From contig NZ_AFOZ01000018.1 of NCBI RefSeq assembly GCF_000217915.1, positions 16,300 to 80,299 of the forward strand: 64,000 bases of DNA. Direction: 5' to 3'. The stretch is from Shewanella sp. HN-41 (GTDB taxonomy: Bacteria > Pseudomonadota > Gammaproteobacteria > Enterobacterales > Shewanellaceae). The position numbers and the translations under genes are program-made. This document shows, one piece after another, positions 36,937 to 46,981 of this stretch (positions are counted from its first letter, which is position 1; each line of letters begins with the position of its first letter). Under the pieces are notes generated by a model. That model was not told the DNA's origin. It worked only from the letters and a program-made list of their open reading frames with translations, and made no database searches.

Positions 36937-38166
36937 TTAAGTTGAGCCAGTCGAAGTATCAATCAATTGCCCAAGATACAGGCTTAATAGCCCATGCAGG
37001 GATTGAATATCTGTTTTAGTGAGCTGCTGAATTTTATCTAGTCGATATCTTAAGGTATTACGGTGAATAAACAGGGCATTAGCACATTGCTGCGCATCAC
37101 CAAAGTGGGTGATATAGGCGGCTAAGGTTTTGCGTAATTGACCGTTTTTATCGGCCTTGGCGAGTTGTTGATAGGGCATTGCCAGTGCCTGACCACGCCA
37201 ATCATGTTTAAGCCCTGCGAGTAGCACTTGCAGAGAATAATCTTCAAACAGGTATTTAGTGCCTTCAGGATTGAGCTGTTTACCTATGTTCAAGGTTTCC
37301 TGCGCCGTTTGGTAAGAGCGCGCTATACCGCCTTTTTCGGGGAAAAAATGGCCTAGGGCAATTTTAAAGTTTAAATCCATCTGGGCGGGTAAACGTTGCA
37401 GCAATTTATCAATACGTTGGTTTTCAAGTTCAGGATCCCATTGTTTTCCGTCCAAAAAAGCCGGTTTTAAGATCACTAGCTGTGACATGGAAGTCATGGC
37501 GATTAAATTGCCGCGATCAGGATTTTGCAGTAGATGTAACACTTGTTTTAGGGTTTCGCTCACTCGGGGATTTTGCCTATCATTGCTTTGCTCAGCCTTG
37601 CTTAACCCATTAAAAGGGGGCTTGTCCTCTACAAGGGGGTGTCGGTGCTTTTCACTGACCTCAATAATGGCCGCGACCCGTGGTTGGCTGATATCAATGT
37701 CGAGTTGTTTGGCCCAGCGGTGTAGTTGCTCATCATCAACGGTTTGTGCCTTGATCAGTTGTAGAATAAATTCTTCCCGCTGGCGGTTCTCCCACTGCAA
37801 TTTATCCTGCAAATTAGCTTGTTCGACTATCATTTCGGCGGTCATTTTGAGTAACTCGCCGTAATGGGCGAACTCACTGGGATCACCTGTAATGCCGACA
37901 ACACCTATGATTTGTCCTTGATAATGCAAGGGTAAATTGATACCGGGCTTAACGCCATGGAGCCCTGAGGCTACTTCCTGACTTATTTCCACATTGCGAT
38001 TTTGTGCAATCGCCAGTAGCGCGCCTTCATGAGTAGAACCAATACGTTTAGGATCTCCTGAACCTAGGATCACCCCTTGGCCGTTCATCACATTAATATT
38101 GTGGCCGATAATTTTCATCGTACGACTCACAATTTGTTTGGCAATTTGCTGATCTAAAACATACAT
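36937..38166 (-). CDS. CdaR family sugar-diacid/glycerate regulator
   Basis: This 409-residue regulator starts MYVLDQQIAKQIVSRTMKIIGHNINVMN, the sugar-diacid recognition domain, with GVKPGINLPLHYQGQIIGVVGITGDP near residue 75. The C-terminal PucR-type helix-turn-helix, CANALFIHRNTLRYRLDKIQQLT, is near residue 370. CdaR proteins activate uptake and catabolism genes for glucarate, galactarate or glycerate. Its position next to the GntP permease and glycerate kinase fits control of that pair. It is the promoter-distal member of the minus-strand group and has its own 200-bp upstream region. Confidence 0.9.
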   Translation of the reverse strand: MYVLDQQIAKQIVSRTMKIIGHNINVMNGQGVILGSGDPKRIGSTHEGALLAIAQNRNVEISQEVASGLHGVKPGINLPLHYQGQIIGVVGITGDPSEFAHYGELLKMTAEMIVEQANLQDKLQWENRQREEFILQLIKAQTVDDEQLHRWAKQLDIDISQPRVAAIIEVSEKHRHPLVEDKPPFNGLSKAEQSNDRQNPRVSETLKQVLHLLQNPDRGNLIAMTSMSQLVILKPAFLDGKQWDPELENQRIDKLLQRLPAQMDLNFKIALGHFFPEKGGIARSYQTAQETLNIGKQLNPEGTKYLFEDYSLQVLLAGLKHDWRGQALAMPYQQLAKADKNGQLRKTLAAYITHFGDAQQCANALFIHRNTLRYRLDKIQQLTKTDIQSLHGLLSLYLGQLIDTSTGST

Positions 38167-38368
38167 AACTAACCTTAGATTTCAGTCTATTAATAAACAT
38201 TGCATGGCTAGATTTACTGATAACCAAGCCAATAGCAAGCGCCTTAAAAAAGCAGGTGTTTTTATAATCTTCTATACTTATTTTGTATTTGGTTTGTTAA
38301 ATTATTAACCGTAATGCAACAAATTAATTTGTAAGCCTGTTTTATTTGTGACACTTTGTATCCGCTGA

Positions 38369-39898
<1,530 letters not shown>

Positions 39899-39925
39899 CA
39901 TATTGATTTTAGTGATACTAAGACT

Positions 39926-39958
39926 AGAGCCTCGAGCAATTAACTCGAGGCTCTTTAG
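39926..39958. terminator. Bidirectional terminator
   Basis: AGAGCCTCGAG (39926-39936) pairs with CTCGAGGCTCT (39944-39954) around seven bases, followed by TTAGTTT. It serves the protease and, from the other side, the convergent gene. Confidence 0.8.
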
Positions 39959-40695
39959 TTTGATGGGGGCAGTGAAACCTCGAGTAATGTTGCAATCCTT
40001 TGCCTCAGTCTTGGCAGCATATCGCGTTCAAACTCAGGGTGTTGCTTAAGCCAGAGATTATTGCGTGGGCTAGGGTGTGGCAAAACGATAAACTTGGGCC
40101 AATATTGCTGCCACTGTGCCGTTGCCTGAGTCACTGTGATGCCCTTTGCCTTCGCTCTTGCTTGCGTATTGGGAGTGGGAGCTGAGCTTGTATTTGTCGG
40201 GGTATCTATAGCGGTTGTATCAATCCCATTAGAGGCTAAGTGGTAATCGATGGCATATTGGCCGAGGATCACGATTAACTCTATTTGTGGCATCAGCGCC
40301 AGTAGTTGCCTATGCCAAGTGGCGGCGCATTCGGGCCGAGGCGCCTTATCGCCCAATTTTTTACCGTTTTTCTCTATGCTTCCTGGAAAACAAAATCCCA
40401 TTGGCACTATGGCAAATAGGGTAGGATCGTAAAATTGCTCACGGGTGACATTTAACCAAGCGCGTAGCCTCTCACCGCTGGCATCATCAAAAGGAATGCC
40501 TTTATGGTGAGTTTTAATCCCCGGCGCTTGGCCGGCAATTAAGATCCGTGCCTGGTGACTGGCTTGTAAAATAGGTTGAGCTGGTAGCGGCAAATGGGCT
40601 TGGCAGAGTGTGCAGGCCCTGATTTTTATTAATAGCGCGTCCATGGCAGTTAAGCCTATTGGTTCCGGCGCTTGCCCTTGTGCTTGTTTCACCAT
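39955..40695 (-). CDS. Uracil-DNA glycosylase family protein
   Basis: This is a 246-residue protein. RILIAGQAPGIKTHHKGIPFDDASGERLRAWL near residue 50 is the motif A region (GQAPG-x(6,8)-G-x-P-F). IVLPHPSPRNNLWLKQHPEFE near residue 210 is motif B with its catalytic-side HPSPRN. LLIKIRACTLCQAHLP near the N-terminus has one CXXC but not the four-Cys set of the [4Fe-4S] family 4/5 enzymes. I therefore call only the superfamily; it could be a mismatch- or uracil-type DNA glycosylase or a non-DNA member. It follows the membrane-protein gene on the minus strand by 22 bp. Confidence 0.82.
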   Translation of the reverse strand: MVKQAQGQAPEPIGLTAMDALLIKIRACTLCQAHLPLPAQPILQASHQARILIAGQAPGIKTHHKGIPFDDASGERLRAWLNVTREQFYDPTLFAIVPMGFCFPGSIEKNGKKLGDKAPRPECAATWHRQLLALMPQIELIVILGQYAIDYHLASNGIDTTAIDTPTNTSSAPTPNTQARAKAKGITVTQATAQWQQYWPKFIVLPHPSPRNNLWLKQHPEFERDMLPRLRQRIATLLEVSLPPSN

Positions 40696-40717
40696 ATTGA
40701 GTATCTAAGCCGAGTAT

Positions 40718-41332
40718 TTAAGCCAGTGAGGATTGGAACATGACTAGCGTTTGGTATAGCCAGTAACCAAATAGGCCATAGCCACCCACTAAAGCTAAAT
40801 AATTTAATAGTTTAGGTATTTGTTTCGGTGTAGAGGCTAAGCCAATATGGGCAACGATAATGGCAAAAAGCGCTAGCGGGGCAATGATATAGCTTAAGCC
40901 TAAAATCGTTAATGCCCCAAGGCTGAGGATCCAGTCGGCTTTTGCATGGACGGTTTTATCGATTTGATGGAGTTGCAGTGGCAGTAAGATCAGCCCTGTG
41001 CCTATGCAGATAATGCCGACATTGAGGGCGAAATCGCTCCAGCCCCTGTGGTCATAAATGGCCAGGGCGACGGCAATCAGCGGTATAAGTAAGGCGCAGA
41101 TCACATGACGCTTGGCAAAAGTACGGCTGTGATAGCAACCAGCAAAGAAAAATAATCCCTGTAAAAGGAGATTGATTAAGGTAAAGCCACCTAGGCCTAA
41201 AATGATGAATAGGCTGGCCGTGCCACCCGAGGGATCGAAGGCAATGGCGGGCACTGGGAGTAAACTTAGCCCGAGTAATGCGGGTATAGATGCCAAGCGT
41301 TGGGGTTGGGGGGGCGACAAATGATTCAACAT
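40718..41332 (-). CDS. Multi-pass inner-membrane protein of unknown function
   Basis: This 204-residue protein has about six hydrophobic segments, from residue 18 onwards, with an N-terminus rich in Pro and Gln. Polar loops (CYHSRTFAKRH, YDHRGWSDF, HQIDKTVHAKADW) carry several His residues. I recognise no family. It probably forms a two-gene transcript with the uracil-DNA glycosylase family gene 22 bp downstream; the pairing gives no functional clue. Confidence 0.65.
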   Translation of the reverse strand: MLNHLSPPQPQRLASIPALLGLSLLPVPAIAFDPSGGTASLFIILGLGGFTLINLLLQGLFFFAGCYHSRTFAKRHVICALLIPLIAVALAIYDHRGWSDFALNVGIICIGTGLILLPLQLHQIDKTVHAKADWILSLGALTILGLSYIIAPLALFAIIVAHIGLASTPKQIPKLLNYLALVGGYGLFGYWLYQTLVMFQSSLA

Positions 41333-41489
41333 GGTTTTAGATGATTAACGAAAAGATTGAATTAAGATCCGCTAAAGTGACTTAAAACTCAAGGAATAAG
41401 CTTTTTATGGGCGGATTTTCGCGCCAGAGTCTGATCTTATTCAAGAATTTGACTTTTATACTGCCACAATCGTTAAACTACAAATAAAC

Positions 41490-41514
41490 AAAAGCCCGCA
41501 GGAAGCGGGCTTTT
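41490..41514. terminator. Terminator at the end of the mtrCAB operon
   Basis: AAAAGCCCGC (41490-41499) pairs perfectly with GCGGGCTTTT (41505-41514). On the minus strand the T-run of the stem follows the hairpin arm. It lies 20 bp past the mtrB stop codon. Confidence 0.88.
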
Positions 41515-41534
41515 GGATCGCAGTGAACCGCGTA

Positions 41535-43622
41535 CTAGAGTTTGTAACTCAGACTGAGCATGATCATCTGTGCCGTGTAGTCATGGCTATTGCTACCAAA
41601 GCCTACGACGTTCCAGATCCCATCGACGGCGATATCATTGGCGGCGTCATTGTCCTTATAGTTCTCAACTTTGTAATCGAAGCGCAGCGCCATTTTGTCG
41701 GTGGCTTGATATTGAGCATATAAGTTAATGTTATGTACTTTGGCAAAATAATCGCCATAGTCGCCCGTGATACCTTGTCTGACTTGAGTGTTACTGTCGG
41801 AGTCTGAGTAGGTGTAATCCAGTCCTAAACGTAACTTGTTCTCGAGCAGGTTGTTATAGCTGACACCTGCACCAATTACATCCACTTTGTCCTCAATGAA
41901 ACCTTGCCAAGTAGGTGTGCTGTAATTGCTGCTTCCCGCCTGTTCAGATTCAATGGTTTGGTGGTTGTAGAAGGCCGTTGCCAGTAAGTCGGCGGTGATC
42001 ATATAGCTGAGATTGGCATCGTAACTGGTGTCTTTTGACTCAGTTAAACCAATCACAGTATCGGTATAATCATCTAACGCATAACGGGCGCCGAAGTCGA
42101 TAGTCAGGCTCTCCATCGGCGTATGAGTGACGCGGGCTTCCACTTGGGTTCTGTCACGATCCGCTAGGTTATACTTACGTAACAAACTGTTGGTTTCAGA
42201 AGAAGTCCATTCAGAGGCTTGATATTGTGAGCCATCACGATTAGCGTAACTGCCTTTTACCCACATGTCCCACATATCGAAGCTATTGACTCTAAAACGT
42301 GCCCAAACGGTGTTTTCATCCGTGGTTTCACGGTCTTGATAATCACGTTGGTCACGCTTGAAATCATAACCACCGTCCAGCTTCATCCCATGGGTAATAC
42401 GGTAATCTGCAGCCACTTTGAAGCGTTGACTGCGATTATCGTAAGGGGTGTTATAGGCCACCTTACCGTTGACATTATTGATGCTGATCTGGGTCCATTC
42501 TTCGATTTGGGTGTTGTTATCACGGTCGTGGTAGTCATAACTACCCGTTAAGCGCACAGAATTACTCACTTTGCTGACGACTTTGAGGTTCATCCCGAGC
42601 AGATCAACTTTGGCATCCACGGCTTCTGTGGGCACTTGATAGCCATAGCCTGAAGTGACTAAGGCCTGATCTTGGCTCATTTGCCCTGCCAGTATGCGAC
42701 CCGATAACACATTAGTGCTGTCGTTATATTGACCCATTAGTGTCACTGTGTGCGACTGATTATCTGGGTCAAGGGCGATAGCACCGGAGGTTTGGGCACC
42801 AAAGGTGGGATTGAATGCACTGTCAAAATTTAGCTGGTTGTATTCGTTTTTGAAAATAGAACCATTGTAGTTAAGTGCCGTGAACCAACGATCACCTTTA
42901 AGCTTAACGCCAGCTTCTATGGTATCTGTAGTGTAATCCACAGGCTCGGCGAGCATCATCGATTGGTTGAAGAAACTACCTGAGGTTTGTTTTAAACCGG
43001 TTTTTTCTTCACGCATATAATTTACATAGGTGCTCCACAGGGATTCGCCTTGGTATTCAAAACCTAAACCTGTGCGTTCACGTTTAAGTGATAGCTCCAG
43101 TGAGTTCAGGCTATCCATCAATAGCGGCATTTGGCTGCTTGAACCGGCGGTAATCCAGTTATCAGGCAGGGTCAAATGGTCGCTACCGACACCTGAATAG
43201 GGTGTTAGGGCGCTGTTGGTGTCATAGGTGGCAATTTGGCGGTAGTTAACATTGACATTGTATTGCCCTTGTTTGCCCGCATTCACATCTAAGCGGCCAC
43301 CATCCATGCCCAATTGATAGGCTTCAATACTGGCACGGTAACCTTTCTCCCCTTTGAAGCTTAAATCGGCGTCGAGCTTACCCGCCACTTCATTGGAGGA
43401 CCCAAAGGCATTGGCGGAGCGAATATCGTCTTCACTGTTATAGCCAACACCTACACCGACGGTGCCGGATGTGCCCGTTTCAACGACGCAGCCTTTACAA
43501 CTCCAAGCGGAGAATTTGACTTTGTCAGTATTGGCATTATTGATGCCATAACCATCGGCTGCCACTGCAAAACCTGTGTTTGCCAATAACGCCAGAGTGA
43601 TCAAATTGAGTTTAAATTTCAT
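41535..43622 (-). CDS. mtrB: MtrB, outer-membrane porin sheath for MtrA
   Basis: This 695-residue beta-barrel protein has a signal peptide ending near GFAVAADGYG and then the essential Cys pair SAWSCKGCVV (C42 and C45). The rest is alternating aromatic and polar strands, closing with a terminal YKL. It matches my memory of S. oneidensis MtrB very closely throughout. MtrB is the 26-strand porin that holds MtrA across the outer membrane so electrons can reach MtrC. Order is mtrC-mtrA-mtrB on the minus strand, with 12 bp between mtrA and mtrB, and a terminator follows. Confidence 0.97.
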   Translation of the reverse strand: MKFKLNLITLALLANTGFAVAADGYGINNANTDKVKFSAWSCKGCVVETGTSGTVGVGVGYNSEDDIRSANAFGSSNEVAGKLDADLSFKGEKGYRASIEAYQLGMDGGRLDVNAGKQGQYNVNVNYRQIATYDTNSALTPYSGVGSDHLTLPDNWITAGSSSQMPLLMDSLNSLELSLKRERTGLGFEYQGESLWSTYVNYMREEKTGLKQTSGSFFNQSMMLAEPVDYTTDTIEAGVKLKGDRWFTALNYNGSIFKNEYNQLNFDSAFNPTFGAQTSGAIALDPDNQSHTVTLMGQYNDSTNVLSGRILAGQMSQDQALVTSGYGYQVPTEAVDAKVDLLGMNLKVVSKVSNSVRLTGSYDYHDRDNNTQIEEWTQISINNVNGKVAYNTPYDNRSQRFKVAADYRITHGMKLDGGYDFKRDQRDYQDRETTDENTVWARFRVNSFDMWDMWVKGSYANRDGSQYQASEWTSSETNSLLRKYNLADRDRTQVEARVTHTPMESLTIDFGARYALDDYTDTVIGLTESKDTSYDANLSYMITADLLATAFYNHQTIESEQAGSSNYSTPTWQGFIEDKVDVIGAGVSYNNLLENKLRLGLDYTYSDSDSNTQVRQGITGDYGDYFAKVHNINLYAQYQATDKMALRFDYKVENYKDNDAANDIAVDGIWNVVGFGSNSHDYTAQMIMLSLSYKL

Positions 43623-43634
43623 TTTCTCGTCTCC

Positions 43635-44624
43635 TTAGCGCTGTAATAGCTTGCCAGATGGATGGTTAGAACCATGGACCTGACTATGGCAATTTAAGCA
43701 GCTTCTTCCACCTGTAAAGGCATTGTCACCGACGTTAGAACCTAAACCAGTGTTACCTAAGTAGGCATTGCTGGCATGGCCATCACTGGCGTGACATTGC
43801 TGACACAGCTGCGGTGCGCGGGTTTTCAGCATGGCATCATTCACACTACCGTGAGGATTATGGCAGGTGACACAATTCTCAGTGACGGGTGCATGCTCCC
43901 ACAATTTTGGGCCGCGTTTTTCGGCGTGGCAGGAGTAACAAGTATCATTAATACTAGGTTTGTTAAGATCGGAATCTGTCATGCTCCCATGGGGATTATG
44001 GCAATCGCTACAGGTCATTTGGGCCCATTTTAATGGATGACTTGAGCGTTTGTTCATATCCGCTTTTTGCTTGGTATGGCAGCTGGTACACACTTCCATT
44101 TCAGTGTTTTTGGCAAGCACTGGATCTTTGGCTACGTGTACTTGATGGCAAGAGGCACAAGCAACATCTGCGTTGTCATGGTGACCGCCATTCCAAGACA
44201 TGCGTTTATCGTCTTGGTGACAGCTCATACATACGCTGTTTTGCTTGTCGGCACTTAAGGTTGACTGCTTACCAAAAGTGATCATCGGCTCGTTGCCGCC
44301 CTTGTTATGCTGACCCATAGGGCCGTGGCAAGCCTCACATTGTAGGCCTGCCATTGGGCTCTTGGAGGAGTCAATGGTGCCGTGGACACCTTTGAAAAGG
44401 TCCATGACTTTTTCGGATTTTTTATGGCACATCAAGCAAGAATCGGCGCCTTTAGGTGAGTAGTTGCCTTCGGCAAACTTCTTATCTAGGGTCGCTTCGA
44501 CTTGCTCAGGGGTCATTTTTTCATCCCACTTGGAGGCGTGAGCGCTCGGTGCGATGGCAAATGCCATGACCGCTGACATCATTAATGCCGGCAGTAGGTT
44601 TTTCATTTTGTGACTGTTCTTCAT
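43635..44624 (-). CDS. mtrA: MtrA, periplasmic decaheme cytochrome c
   Basis: This 329-residue protein has a signal peptide ending [10 protein letters not shown] and ten CXXCH motifs, from CLMCH near residue 60 to CLNCHSQ near the end. It is the heme wire that sits in MtrB and passes electrons from periplasmic donors to MtrC. Length and motif order are as in the DmsE/MtrA family. I set the start at 44624 ([10 protein letters not shown]) after GGAAGCC; the earlier in-frame ATG at 44651 only adds a leader. It lies 69 bp after mtrC and 12 bp before mtrB. The paralogue MtrD is at 53533-54498. Confidence 0.97.
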   Translation of the reverse strand: MKNSHKMKNLLPALMMSAVMAFAIAPSAHASKWDEKMTPEQVEATLDKKFAEGNYSPKGADSCLMCHKKSEKVMDLFKGVHGTIDSSKSPMAGLQCEACHGPMGQHNKGGNEPMITFGKQSTLSADKQNSVCMSCHQDDKRMSWNGGHHDNADVACASCHQVHVAKDPVLAKNTEMEVCTSCHTKQKADMNKRSSHPLKWAQMTCSDCHNPHGSMTDSDLNKPSINDTCYSCHAEKRGPKLWEHAPVTENCVTCHNPHGSVNDAMLKTRAPQLCQQCHASDGHASNAYLGNTGLGSNVGDNAFTGGRSCLNCHSQVHGSNHPSGKLLQR

Positions 44625-44693
44625 AGTAGGCTTCCCAATTTGTCCCAACAAAATTCAAGAAAGGGGGAGTTCAACTCCCCCTGCTTGGGCAAA

Positions 44694-46647
44694 TTACATT
44701 TTCACTTGAGTGTGATCTGCAACTGTTGGGGTATGGCAGTAGAAACAGGTTTCTGACTGTGCCGCTTGGTTGGCTTGAACATAATCACCGTTCACAATCG
44801 CGCCCATGTTTTCTAAGCCGTGGCCGATGGATTCTGGCGCGTGGCATGAAGTACAAGTCGCCGTGATTGGAGTGGTGTATTTACCTGCTGAAGTCGCCAG
44901 TGCACCTTTAACCTTGAATGCATCTAGGTTGAAGTCGTTATGGCACTGAGTACATTCTTTGATCACACCTTGCTCACCGTGGACAACGTGCAGTTTCATC
45001 TCGAAACCACCTTTGTTTGCACCACTTGCATAGGTGCCGTCAGGTGTATGGCAGGCCACACAGGCATCCACACCCACAATTGGGTTATTGTTTGCGTCTT
45101 TGGCATGTGACACTTGTTCTGTCATCACAAAGCCTGAGTGGTGACCTTTGTGAAGCTCGAAAGTACCACTGTGGCAACCTTGACAAGTGCTGAAGTTCAC
45201 TGAGTTTACATGACGCATGCTAGGTGCATTACCGGATTTAGTGCCAAACACTAACTCGGCTTTCATACTAGTGGTTGCGCTGTCAGTAGTACAAGCCGTC
45301 AGTGTGGTACCAGTGTTACACATTTCCAGACCGATAAAGGTAAAGGCGGTATCTGTGTCGCCAGCACCAAAGGGGAGTGCAGGTGTTGTGAATACCAGTT
45401 TACCGTCAGCTAAGGTCACACCTTCTTGTAGTGCACCATCTTTGACCAGATCTTTGGCTACTTTAGCGGCACCGCTACCAGGGCTCTTGTTGTAGCCCAT
45501 GATCGGGAAGTTAGGACCCACGTTAGTGATAGTTTCTAAACGTTTGATCTTATCTTGTAACGCTTGCTGCATCGATGGCATTGCCGTCTTTATCTAAGAT
45601 AGACACGGTTAATACCGCAGTATTGTCGTCTTGACCTGCCAGCGTTGCTGACATACCTAGCTGAGCGATAACCGCTTTCTTCTCGGCGGTTTTGCCCGTG
45701 TGTAACTCGGCTGTCCAATCGCTGTTATGACAGGCAATACAGTTGGAGTTGTCAAGTTGTTGTGAGTGGCCGTTACCCGCAGCAAAATCAACGGCGGTAT
45801 GGCAGCTACCACAAGTTGCGGCTGTGGGGATTCGAGACCAATTGCTCCAATCTGGCGTAGCATCATGTTGCGTATGACAGCTTTGGCAGCTTTCTAATGA
45901 ACCTAAGGTTAAGTCTTTGTGTTTAGCGTGAACGAGAACATTGAACTCTTTACCTACGCCCACTTTGCCAGCCGTATGGCAAGTCGCACAGTAGTTCACA
46001 TCGGAATAAGCACCGCTATGCTTTACATTGGCTAAGTCTTGGTGGCAAGTGTTACAGCTTTCAGTGGCAACAATTTTGCGGCTGTATGTGGGGGCGGCAC
46101 CCGTATCGGCAGTAAAGTCGACAAAGGCATTACTATTAGGGACTTGAGTACCATCGAGTAACGGTGTGTTATAGGCACGAATTAACACTCGTTGGGCTAA
46201 TTGTGCATTGTACGTGACCTTAGTGTTTGCGGTCAGGTTCATATTGAAGGTATAGCTGTAGTGACCATTCTTCATGTCCACAAATGTACCTGGACAGGTT
46301 GAAGCCACATCACAGGTCTCATCACCAAAGTATTGCCACTGAGAGGCGTTACCTGCACCTGTTGCACCTTGCGGGATCAACTGTGCTGCGGCGAAGCGCA
46401 TTTTTTGCAGACCTACTACTGGTAAATCGTCTTCGTTAGTGACGGTGAATTCAACACTAGGCACACCGTTAGCCACAACTGATTTGTTAAAGGTAAAATT
46501 AAGGGTTTGAATCGCTGGTGCGGGTTCGCCACCAGGTTCGCCAGGATTGCCATCTTTACCATCGCTGCCACCACAACCAGTTAAGGCCATAGTGACGGCA
46601 CTTGCTGCCAGCAGCAGTGCGATTTTAGATTTTTGTGCGTTCATCAT
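44694..46647 (-). pseudogene. mtrC: mtrC, outer-surface decaheme lipoprotein, split by a frameshift
   Basis: MtrC is the cell-surface reductase of the MtrCAB conduit. The first frame (46647-45550) has the lipobox ALTGCGG and five CXXCH. The second (to 44694) has five more, including the last, CFYCHTPTVADHTQVKM, and a CX8C disulfide pair (CNTGTTLTAC). They join in different frames: the first ends DKDGNAIDAASVTR-stop, the second reads QQALQDKIKRLETITNVGP. Removing one T of the pair at 45564-45565 gives DAAALQDKIKRL and one 650-residue protein with ten hemes. So one base is inserted at about residue 360. This is either a real lesion, which should abolish surface MtrC, or an assembly error. Confidence 0.93.
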
Positions 46648-46820
46648 TTTTTTCCCTGCATAGGTTTGGCATTGCTTAAGTTTTTATGTTCTAGATCCGA
46701 CAGATTCTATGTCTGTGTTTTTTGGTCACTAGAAGCAACTTAAGTGGATGCTGGAAATAGAATTCCCCAAGGAAAGGCTAACCTAACATGCCCTGAAAAT
46801 CTTCAAGGCCTTTGCTAATG

Positions 46821-46854
46821 TGTGACTTGGATCTTTCTATTTCTAAAGAGGTAG
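46821..46854 (-). promoter_or_regulatory. CRP-like site upstream of mtrC
   Basis: The block TGTGACTTGGATCT followed by TTCTATTTCTAAAG, GGTAG lies about 175 bp upstream of mtrC. It aligns closely with the block upstream of omcA (49326-49359). One half-site, TGTGA, is perfect; the second is weak. CRP is known to activate omcA and mtrC in S. oneidensis. The rest of the 334-bp gap contains the mtrC promoter and the omcA terminator. Confidence 0.5.
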
Positions 46855-46910
46855 TTAAACCACAGGTGAAAAACAAATTTAGATCAAAAAAACGACGGAT
46901 TGTGATGTGA

Positions 46911-46944
46911 AAATAAAAAGAGAGAGGGGGGACCTCTCTCTTTT
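46911..46944 (-). terminator. Rho-independent terminator after omcA
   Basis: On the minus strand AAAAGAGAGAGG (46933-46944) pairs with CCTCTCTCTTTT (46916-46927), and TATTTT follows. It separates omcA from mtrC. Confidence 0.9.
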
Positions 46945-46981
46945 AAGCGGTAAAGCCGTTGTCTAAATTAGAGCGCTTTAC

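Noticed and set aside
45550..45581. Programmed ribosomal frameshift in mtrC
   Set aside because: There is no slippery heptamer or downstream stimulator, and the family has no known recoding. A lesion or sequence error is simpler.
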